Source of the DNA: Welwitschia mirabilis
Lineage: Eukaryota; Gnetophyta; Gnetopsida; Welwitschiales
Assembly (NCBI GenBank): GCA_051453625.1
Contig: JBOZIK010000001.1
Coordinates: 134,718,093-134,782,092, forward strand
Direction: 5' to 3'
Length of the DNA: 64,000 nt
The notes below the pieces were generated by a model. It had not been told where the DNA came from, made no database searches, and was given only the letters and a program-made list of their open reading frames with translations. Each line of letters begins with the position of its first letter. Position 1 is the first letter of the stretch. A program made the position numbers and the translations under genes. Below are positions 54,800 to 64,000 of this stretch, piece by piece.

Positions 54800-55010
54800 T
54801 TGTTTAAAGAAAACTAAAGTTCCCACCCTTTTTAATATTTATGAATAATAGAATTGAAATGACCACCAATTAAAAAAGTATAAGAAGATATTAAAATATT
54901 TTAATAGAACAAATCTTAAAAATATTTCATTTTCAATATAGCTAATGAGTAATAAACACTAACTAAAGTTAATAAGAAAATTTCTATTCAAACTGATTAT
55001 TTTAAATCTT
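54800..55010 (-). pseudogene. LINE-2 endonuclease remnant, copy II
   Basis: The minus strand is homologous to 38270-38520. The GDFN region reads GGTCATTTCAATTCTATT, giving GHFNSI: the catalytic Asp codon has changed (GAT in copy I, CAT here). It belongs to the 5' half of LINE-2; the RT half is absent from this copy. Confidence 0.72.
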
Positions 55011-57259
55011 TGTTGCATTACAACAAAAAAGACATAATAATCAAATATCACCTAATTTAAAAAGTAAAATAACATTAACAAAGTTCCTTATATAGGATAT
55101 TTTTAATGATTAAAGTTGATTATTTAATTTCATAAATGAACACAAAATTAGAAATCCATTTTTTTAAATGAAATCATATTTTAAGGGTGTCAGTTATCAG
55201 GGGTTTTTTATAATTCCTTAGTTCCATCTACATATTATCATTGTGGCATGAAAGAAATGATATTATTTTCCTCTTTTTTATCTCTTTTAATCATAACACC
55301 ACAATATTTTCTTCTATTTGTATTTCTAATTATATCTTTGCATAATAGATAAGTAATTGATAATCTTTTATTTATTTATTTTCTTTCCCTTAAATATCCT
55401 ACATTTTCTTTGTGATAATTTTTAATAAGAGAAGTTAGGACATTAACATGTAGGTAAGTTAATAGAAGAATTTTACTAAGATACATTATATCTAAAGTAA
55501 TTAAATTGTTATCTTCTTTTGGTTTTTCTTATTTTAGACCCATAATTCATTTGAAGATCTAAAGATATTAAATATTCATCATTTTTAGCAATCAATCCAT
55601 TCTTATTCTTTTTTCATGAATATTTCTTTACATGTACTACAATATTTTGCAGAATCACACTTCTTTTGAAGATCATTTAATGAAGATTAAACATTACTTA
55701 TATTTTTTTTTGGAGAAAAAATAGTATTTTTACTTTTCATTGTAAGACATGAATTATAGATATCTATTTCTTAATAAAAATATTTTTGTCTCTTACATTC
55801 ATAGCTTCCTCTTTGATTGATATATTATCAAGACCGTCTTTTATTCTTCAAATAATTATCTTACTTTGAATATTTCTTTGGCATGAAATGTAAAACTTTA
55901 TACATTGATGACATAGATGAATTCTTCATTAAAAACAATAAAAAATATTACAAACATTTATAAAACAACTTTAAACATGAACGAGTTTATAAAAAGAAAG
56001 TATTCTATTTCTCGATTGCAAACTCGATAAGTTGGATAATCTCAAACTAAAAATTAATTATAATTCATTCATAAAAAATTAACCTAAGAAAGAAACTATT
56101 TAAGATAGATTTTTAAATCCCATATATCTATAGCTAAATTTTATAATTATGTCTAAATTATTTTGTAAGGTTAAGATAAACAAAAATTTTATTCTTGCAT
56201 ATTTGGCTTTTATAGCTAAAATATTCAAGAGGATAAGATTCATACTTATTGGTTTCATACAGGAAATAATACATTCTATTTTACTTAGGCATCAAAACAT
56301 TTAAATATTCTTATAATGTTTAAGAATTTAGGTTTTAAAATTGAATACTTATAAGAGTCTTTAAACAACCCTGTATGTTTGAGAAAGCTTTAAGTGTCCA
56401 ATGAAGGAATTTAAAAAATGAAAATCATTCTTATTCTAGCATTTAGTTTTTGTTAAACTTAAAGTAACTACATTTTACCTTGATGATATACACTACAAAA
56501 GTCCTATGTTAGTTATAGAATACATTCCTAGATTTAGATATGTTTTGAAAACCTCTATAATTGAAACTTTAACCTACTTTCTTAAATATTCTTCGCTAAA
56601 ATAATATTATAATTACATATAGAAAAGAAAATGTTACTTCAACTGTTATATTCTAAATATCCAAATAATCCTCAAACCTTTTTTAAATATTCACATATTA
56701 TAGAAAAATTTATAATTTAGAATTACTAGAAAAAATTAAAATATTAGATAAAAAACTACATGAATTTAGATATCCATAAAAATAAGAAATGGTAAGACAA
56801 AGATAATTTTAAATCTTAAAAGAATTATGACATTCTTTAAAGTTACTCAATAGAATTAGAAGCAATTAGATGAAAAAAATGAAACTAGCTCAAAACTATA
56901 GCTCTTTTCTTTGTAGAACAATTGCATATATTTTCGTTTCTAAAGAATATTTGATATCATGGTTGAATAATTATATCTGAATGCTACTTTTGTAAAAATT
57001 AAGAATTATTTTCTATGCATAATTTTCTTCATTATTCATGGATAAGAAAAGTTTTAGGTTTTATTTTTAATTAAAAAGTAAAATATACTTCTTTTAAAAG
57101 TTTTTTATCATTTGCCTCTTATGTATTATAAAAACATTAAAGAGAGGTCAACTCAAGATTCTTTAAATAGACTCTAAAAAAAGGAAAAACAAAAGAGAAA
57201 AAAAGAAAGGAAAAGGGGAATATAAGCCTCATGTTCAACCAATTTATACTCCAAAATGT

Positions 57260-57485
57260 AATATAATTATTTAAATATTTTAGTTTTAATACTTTTTTTT
57301 TACTAGTATTTTATGATGAAGGATAGAGTACTAGATCTTTATCATGTTAAGATAATGTTGCCTTTATTTAGAGAGTAGTTTCTTAAGATCCAGGGTTGAA
57401 ATTAAAAACATGATTGTTTTGCACCTAACATTAATCTGTTTTAGAGAATGTACTTCTCTTATTAGTGGTGTAATGCTTATCATAA
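57260..57485 (-). repeat. Copy II of the 40.86-kb dispersed block
   Basis: Matches 40860-41115 with the same order of blocks (TTTATCATGTTAAGATAATG, CATGATTGTTTTGCACCTAA, CTTATTAGTGGTG). Confidence 0.6.
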
Positions 57486-58124
57486 AATCAAATTTCTAAC
57501 TCATTTCCTCTCTCCATAAAAAAAAAAAGTAAAAAGAAAAAAAATGCTTTTATTATTATAACTTTATAACTTGCTAATTTTAGGATAGATTGTATATTTT
57601 GTTTAACATGAGGAGAATAAAATACATCATTAGTTAAAAATGTCTCCATTATTTATTTATATTCTTAATTCACTAGTGTGTACATAAAAGAATTTTTAGA
57701 TCATAGAAATTAAAGAAGAACCATAATTAATTAGTTATTATATTTTAAATTAATTTTTGTTACTAGCTAATTCCTTAAAACAACCTAAGTTAATATAAAA
57801 AAAGGTTATATATTTATTATTATAATAATTATATAAATTTTTTTACTCATGGAAAAGTACCCAAATTTGAATCATAATCCTTTAGACCATCACTTATACA
57901 TCTAGAACTAGCTCATGATTTAGCTTTATCTTATAGTTTTTAATTTTTTCTTAAATTACACTTGATTTCACAGGATTTTTTTTTTGTAGCATTCCATTTC
58001 ATGCCTTTATTTTCTTACTTATTTTTTAAATTGTAAGAGTATTTTTTCCACTAAATGATGGTTCTTTTTATATAGTAATGATTTCTTATGGAATACAATT
58101 ATTTTGTTATATCTTTATTTTGTT

Positions 58125-58475
58125 TTTCTCCATTATTTTCTTCATGCATTTTTTCATCTTTAACATGATTGATAGCCTTCTAAATATTTAGAGATATTTT
58201 TCAAACATACATGAGATTTATGTAACGTCTTTAAGGAACTAAGAAGGACTTAAATCATGTAATTTATAATGTTCACATCATAGACTTCATATCTATGAGC
58301 TTTAATATTCTACTTAATCAAGTTCATCTTTGGCATTATTTTGTATATAAATTCTTCCATTTTTATTTTTAATTATTATTATTTATTAACAACATCTTAA
58401 GAGTTCTTTCATTTGATTTATCATAAAGTGTTTTAAGTTTGGTCTAAATGACTTTGATGAAATAATTGTGTTGAA
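58125..58475 (-). pseudogene. Ty1/copia-type gag remnant, copy II
   Basis: Minus-strand translation: TKLKTLYDKSNERTLKMLLI, then after a frameshift IKAHRYEVYDVNIINYMI, VLLSSLKTLHKSHVCLKN and ISKYLEGYQS. It aligns with copy I at 41780-42145. There are more stops and frame changes than in copy I. Confidence 0.7.
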
Positions 58476-60684
58476 TTGTGACTCGAATAGATAGATTTAT
58501 AAGATATAGTATTATGATTTTAGTATAGTATAATTTTTTCATCTTTCATATGGATCCCTTTCAATATTTTTTGTTTATGATAAGATTGTATTACCAAGAG
58601 AAAAACACTCATCCATGCTAAAATAAATACTTCTTTCTTTTAAAACATGTGTTAGAATTCAAGTCTTTTAAAAATGGACACTTTAAATTAGCATAATTTG
58701 AAAAAAGAATTTACTTTTATTATCATTATTAGCATTTTCTATCAACATGTTAAAATTTCTAGCAAATTATTTAAAATGTTATAACTTATAAAAGACATGT
58801 ATTCCTTGAATTTATTCTAAATTTAGATATTTATCAATTTACAATCTTTCTCTTGCAATTATTATAATTCCATATAATATAGTATTTGGAATTATTAAAA
58901 AACGTTTTGTAATAAAAATCTTATTACATGTGATATGCTATTCAAAATTAGAAAAAATTAGAGAAATAGATTTGTGTTACTTTAAGAAATAAAATATAAA
59001 ATAAGCTTAAGAAAATAGAGATTTATTAGTTAGGGTAAGGGGCATTGAAACCTTAAAAAAAATGTTTTACATCAATATCAACAAAGTCAAATTTATAGAT
59101 AAGATAAATAACAGTTATAGATTAAAGAAAAAGGAAAAACTAGGGATAAATCCTAAAAAAGGTATTGTAGATTAGAACATAGAAAGAATTAATATTTAAA
59201 ATAAAATTAAATAAGTTCATAAAGTATAGTACATATGGAGATATAGATGCCTGTAAATGAAATAAAATATTAAAGAAACTATAATTTACTTAATAGGAAT
59301 CAGAGATAAATGAATTCAAATATTCTTTTTCTAATAAATTTTAATTTGATTCATAATCTATCAAGTATCAAGTTAAAGAAAAAACAAGATATTTCTTCTT
59401 GAAAATCTTCCTTTATTGGATATTCTTCCAAAAGATAACTTTAGTACACATGCTGACTTACTTATTAATAGGATTATCTTTAATCTTTTTAATAGCCTAA
59501 TATTTTCTATTAAGGTCTAATTGCTATAATTGACTTGATGTATTCTAGAGTAATGGGAGTATTTTTGTATTAGAAGATGAAGAAAAAAATACATCATGTT
59601 AAAGGTAAGTATTTAATGTTTGGTTTAGTATCCAAGATATTTCTTATAATGTTGTGAAACAGGTCAAAGGGAGATATTTGAGTATAATTTTTTAAGATAG
59701 ATTTGATTGTGGTTGTTAATAAAATCACTAAATTATCATTTATTATCCATACTAAAATCTTTAAAGTAAATGAATTTAAGTAGATAATTTAAATATCTTA
59801 ATTAATAGGCTTTAGGGTATTGTCTATGAGATTAAATAGTCTAAGAAAAATATCATTGTGAATTCTTACATGTTTCTTATGGTTATGTCTAAGTATTTAT
59901 AGGGAAGTTAATAAATCTTATGAATTATATTGGCCACTGTATCTATCCAAAAATGTAGATTTGAATTCATTCTAAGAGGAATTATGTCGACTTGAAAGAT
60001 CAAAGGGCTAAGAATTACATTCTTCTTTTAGTAGAAGACTAAAATATGTACACATGATAACTTCATGAGTAGTTAATAATATCTAAATTGATCTTTTAAA
60101 AGCCTTTACAAATTATTATGGAATAATAGAATTGCTTGGGAATAATGGTTTAGGAAGAAAACCTTTGACATCCTTAGGGATAGGATTAAAGGTTTAAAAA
60201 TTTCAAGGGCCATTTCCTAGAATAGGAATAGGATTATCCACGATCTTTCTTCTACTTTGGTAGTTTGTAGTCAAAGGTAGTATTTGACTAATAAGAAAAT
60301 TTAACTAGGTAAATATTCTACTATTAATAATTTAATCAAGGAGATTAAAAAAGTTGTCTAGAGTGAAATGTATTTGTAAACTTTTTATATCTATCTTTTT
60401 GTCTCCATTATGAATTCGAAGAGGTATAAGACATGCATTGAGAAAAAAAATATTTTTCTTTTTAGTGTAAAAAACCTTTGTTGACCAAATTTTCATTATT
60501 TTATTTATAACACTAGCCAACCAATATTGATCACCAATCTAAGGTTTATAATGTTGATTTCATATGTTAGGATGTAAAGTATGAATAACTTTTCAATAGC
60601 TTGGTAGAATTAGCAAATAAGATTAATGAATTATATATGATCATATTCAAGCTATATCAAATAATAACTTATAATAATTTTAAC

Positions 60685-60784
60685 NNNNNNNNNNNNNNNN
60701 NNNNNNNNNNNNNNNNNNNNNNNNNNNNNNNNNNNNNNNNNNNNNNNNNNNNNNNNNNNNNNNNNNNNNNNNNNNNNNNNNNNN
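60685..60784. other. Assembly gap (100 N)
   Basis: Exactly 100 N, so probably of unknown size. It separates copy II from partial copy III of the same repeat family, a typical place for assembly to break. Confidence 0.98.
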
Positions 60785-61426
60785 CAATATTTTTTGATTT
60801 ATGATAATATTGTATCAGCAAGAGAAAAACACTTATCCATGTTAAAATAAGTATTTATCCCTTTTAAAACATGTGTTGTTAGAATTTAAGTCTTTGAAAA
60901 ATGTACATGTCAAATTGGCATAATTTGAAAAAAGGATTTATTTTTATTATCATTATTAGCATTTGATATCATCACATTAAAATTTCTAGCTAAAATTCTC
61001 TGAGATGTTATAACTTATAAAAGACATGTATTCCTTGAATTTATTCTAAATGTAGGTATTTATCAATTTATAATCTTTCTCTTGCAATGATTATAATTCC
61101 ATATAATATACTATTTGGAATTATTAAAATCTTTTCATATATTAAAAATTTTTAAAAACAAGAATCTATTTACATATGATATGCTATTTGAAATTAAATA
61201 AAAATAGAGAAATAAATTTGTGTTACTTTAAGAATTAAAGAATAAAATAAGCTTAAGAAAAATAGAGATTTATTGGTAACGGGAAGGGGCATTGAAACCT
61301 ATAGAGAAAAGTATTACATCAATATCAATGAAGTAAAATTTATAGATAAGATAAATAACATTTGTGGATTTAAAAAAAGAAAAAACTAGGAATAAAACCT
61401 AAAAAGGTACTATAGATTAAAACAAG
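60785..61426. repeat. Partial copy III of the direct repeat
   Basis: Matches 58562-59190 of copy II (CAATATTTTTTGATTTATGA, AAAACATGTGTTGTTAG, GACATGTATTCCTTGAATTT, GGGGCATTGAAACCT, TAGATTAAAACA) and 42200-42750 of copy I. It ends at an AT microsatellite. Confidence 0.9.
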
Positions 61427-61448
61427 AATATATATATATATATATATA
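61427..61448. repeat. (AT)n microsatellite at a repeat junction
   Basis: About ten AT units lying exactly between partial copy III and the right arm of the inverted repeat. Confidence 0.9.
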
Positions 61449-63271
61449 CGAAGCATAATATTACTGTTTACATATTTTAATTTTATTATCCCTTTATTCT
61501 TAACTATTTTTTCATGTTAAAGGAGTTGGATAGCCCAAGGTTTATCATGCAAATATGATTCCACATTTAGTTTTCTTTTAGCCCTTTTGATTATCGCATT
61601 TTTTAAGATGGATCATTTTATTTTTTGATAATAATATTTTCTTGTTAACTAAGGGAATAAATTTAAAGTAGGATTCCCTTGCATATTATAGGACTCCTGG
61701 TGTGAAGAGCTAACACCCTTATTTCTAGTGATGTTCCATCCACTATAAAAGTAGATTTTTAAATTATTTATTAAGGGAAAATACCTATAAAGTATTTTAT
61801 AATTAAAATCATGTTTTATTCCATGTTTTAGGTAAAGAGTTCAAATTTTTTAACCAAATACATTTCTTGCCTTTATTTCTTTTCCATAAAAAAATTCTTT
61901 CTATATTTTTCATGTTCTTAATACTTGTTTTAAAGCCTAAAGATAAAGTATTAAACAAATTAATAAGGATTAAAGATAACATTAAATGAGTTGAGATACT
62001 TTTATTAGACTTCTATTGAGGTTATTACTCCTCAACATTTTTTTTTGCTTGTTATTTTATTAAGAACATTACTCCATAATTATTTCTTCACTTTCTTTAA
62101 AAAAAATGAGTCACTTATACATTTTCTAGGTAATATATTAATTTCAAAATTTGGTATTTTTTACGGTTCATAATCTTTCTTATAACCATGTTAAAAGTGC
62201 AAGACACTGGTTTTTTGATATAATAACTTAATTTAGAAATTTTGAAAAAAAGGTTACATAATATCTCAAATTCTCTTATTTTTTTTAATTTTCCTTATAC
62301 AAAATATAATAATATTGTCTACATGTTAAACATGATTGAAATTAAGGATACATTATGTAACTTTAATATGTACTAAAAATTTATTTCTTTATTTCTTATT
62401 ATTTATTATTCCTAAAACTTTAGAAAAAATAAGAAAAAGGAATAATGACAATCTATCATATTTAATAACCATTCAATATAATAGAAAGATACTAAAATAT
62501 ATAGTAAGTTTTTAATAGTTTCTTTCATTATTCTAAGAAATCAAATTTTTTAATTACACTTTAACAAAATCTAAATTTACTTTATCATACACTTACTTAT
62601 TGTTGCGATGTAAATCATGTGCTTGTCTTCATCTGTCAATAATATTTAATAATAACCTACAATGTTAGTATATAAAACACATAAAACACACTAGTATAGG
62701 GATTTATCCTGAATGATATGCTCTATAGAAATTTAGAAGTACATTTGGAATACTCAATTAGAAAAAAATTAAAATATCATTTTATTCTAATATTAAAATA
62801 ATAAATGAAATGAAAATAAAATGATAAATGCAATGAAATGAGTAAATATAAAGATGAGATGCCATCTAAATGCAATTATTAATTAAGTTTATTAACTTAT
62901 TATCATTTAATTTGATCCTCATAGACTATATTAAAAATCACAATTAAACTTGATTCCAACATAACATTTGAAGAACATAAGAGAGAGATTTGAAAGAATT
63001 AAAATCTTTATTAATCAAAGTATTTCCACATCCATGTAGAAATAAAAATATCATCAATGAAAGAGACATAAACCAATACCAAGAAATTTCTTTCTCTACA
63101 ATTATGAAGGATTCCTTATCCAAAATGCTCTAGTGTTACAAGTGATTTAAATGCATAAAATATAAGTAAATGGGGAATCTAAGGTGGTTATTTATCGTTT
63201 TGAATTGACTATTTAAGTTACCAAGTAGTAATAGATTAAAAGTAATCATTTCACTAATTTTGTAATGTTTT

Positions 63272-63462
63272 CTCAATGTAACTTCTTCTTCCACTTGTCT
63301 TCTTGATGTAATGTCTTCTTAGTGTAATGTCTTTTTGATGTAATGTCTTTTTAGTATAACTTCTTCCTAATGTAATGTGTTCTTAGTGAAACATCTTCTT
63401 GACTCTGTGTAATGTATTTTTCATGTAACATCTTCTTGATTATGTGAAAAGTCTTCTTCACG
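63272..63462 (-). repeat. Second U3 array in LTR-D
   Basis: On the plus strand GTCTTCTTGATGTAAT units (about eleven), the reverse of the ATTACATCAAGAAGAC array of the other LTRs. Confidence 0.82.
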
Positions 63463-63548
63463 GGGTAGAGTTTGTTATAATGAGTCTAACACTTGGCCTT
63501 TGGATCATGATGCCTTTATAAGCTCATACAATTAACATGTATCTTCAA

Positions 63549-63680
63549 TGTCATGACTATATCACTATCACATGTCATTATCAAATGTCATTACCATGTC
63601 ACTATTACATGTCATTGTCACATGTTACTATCACATGTCATTATCACATGTTACTACCACATGTAATTATCACATGTCTT
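63549..63680 (-). repeat. 13-bp minisatellite in LTR-D U3
   Basis: About ten units, on the plus strand CATGTCATTATCA / CATGTTACTATCA, the reverse complement of the ACATGTGGYARTG family with the GTGG part eroded to GTGA. It gives the His/Cys/Met-rich spurious frame at 63537-63749. Confidence 0.88.
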
Positions 63681-63844
63681 CCTCAAATGCTTCATGATTA
63701 CTCCATTTTAATCCAAATAATTATTAATTCTTTTATTTTTGGTGTTTGATATCAAAGTGATTAATTTTAGCATTAAACTTGCAAAAGAAACCTAAAAATA
63801 CACTCCAAACATGATGTTAAATAAGGCCAATTTAACTCACAACA

Positions 63845-63856
63845 TAGCCCCCCATT
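63845..63856 (-). other. Polypurine tract of the LTR-D element
   Basis: The minus strand reads AATGGGGGGCTA just before the LTR start, identical to the first PPT of element 2 (32836-32847). Confidence 0.85.
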
Positions 63857-64000
63857 AAGCATTTATTGATCCATAACTAAGAAAGAGGAAAAGAATAGAA
63901 GTGAGCCAATTTAAAAAAGAGATGAAAATAACACTTAAGCATAAAGAATCTTACATTGTTAATTGATGAGCATAATTTAATTTAGCATATGAAAAGGATA

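Larger units (their letters stand above)
53940..60684. repeat. Large direct repeat, copy II
   Basis: Colinear with 37390-44265 at an offset of about 16.4-16.5 kb, same orientation. The left edge falls inside LINE-2 between endonuclease and RT, so the RT half present in copy I is missing. The right edge is hidden by a 100-N gap. Small differences include homopolymer lengths, the (ATT)n expansion in copy I, and about 70 bp around 58560-58680 (CAATATTTTTTGTTTATG) present here but missing in copy I. Confidence 0.93.
62675..63844 (-). repeat. LTR-D, 3' LTR of a minus-strand Ty3 element
   Basis: The minus strand starts TGTTGTGAG at 63844 and carries the family blocks CATCATGTTTGGAGTG, both U3 arrays, GATAAATAACCACC (TATA position, 63185-63198), GGATGTGGAAATAC and TAGTGTGTTTTATGTG. 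A polypurine tract precedes it, so it is a 3' LTR; the body lies beyond the right edge. Its 3' end is cut at TACTAACATT, the same place as LTR-C. Confidence 0.85.
61449..64000 (-). repeat. Right arm of large inverted repeat
   Basis: Reverse complement of 33115-35735. It contains, on the minus strand, the end of a 3' UTR (64000-63857), PPT, LTR-D, and about 1.2 kb of the same non-LTR flank. It probably continues past the window edge. Confidence 0.87.

Overview
This window looks like plant nuclear heterochromatin. It is extremely A+T-rich (roughly three quarters A+T by eye), and CpG is scarce. I could support no host gene, and no intact reading frame longer than 123 codons exists. What can be recognised is decayed transposable elements: Ty3/gypsy LTR retrotransposons with Athila/Tat-like primer-binding sites and pol motifs, a chromovirus-like reverse transcriptase, plant L1-type LINEs with DUF4283-like ORF1, and a Ty1/copia-type gag. 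One short fragment resembles the plastid trnV-UAC 5' exon. The base bias, and stop codons that sit mostly where Gln (CAA/CAG), Trp (TGG) or Arg (CGA) belong, suggest long exposure to methyl-cytosine deamination. A low-GC, heavily methylated seed plant fits (Welwitschia-like genomes are one example), but the species cannot be fixed from this window.

Layout. 1-3930: no recognisable gene. 3931-8662: 5' part of a plus-strand Ty3/gypsy element (element 1: LTR-A, PBS, gag, protease, RT start), cut off at a 100-N gap. About 8950-12975: a fossil LINE on the minus strand. 13.0-21.6 kb: AT-rich sequence with an 83-bp tandem repeat, a pair of ~450-bp LTR-like repeats (15.8 and 18.6 kb), a minus-strand LTR-like block (17.4-18.3 kb) and a perfect 18-bp-arm palindrome (20.6 kb). 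21.7-23.1 kb: minus-strand gypsy gag-protease remnant. 23262 to ~34531: element 2, a near-complete plus-strand Ty3/gypsy element (LTR-B, PBS, a ~110-bp tandem array, gag-PR-RT-RH-IN, long 3' UTR, PPT, LTR-C).

The right half is dominated by large duplications. An inverted repeat (about 33115-35735 versus 61449-64000) carries the same LTR with the same truncated 3' junction on both arms. Between the arms lies a ~6.8-kb direct repeat (37.4-44.3 kb and 53.9-60.7 kb), each copy with the same LINE 5' half and copia gag fossil on the minus strand, plus a third partial copy at 60.8-61.4 kb. Between the two direct copies are a ~730-bp tandem duplication (48.6-50.3 kb), a minus-strand LTR with an initiator-tRNA-Met PBS (50.7 kb), the trnV-like fragment (52.7 kb) and a minus-strand chromovirus-like RT (52.9-53.7 kb).

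Nothing here is expected to make a working protein. The informative signals are mutational (deamination scars), structural (LTR minisatellites, UTR array, nested and inverted duplications) and historical (order of insertions).
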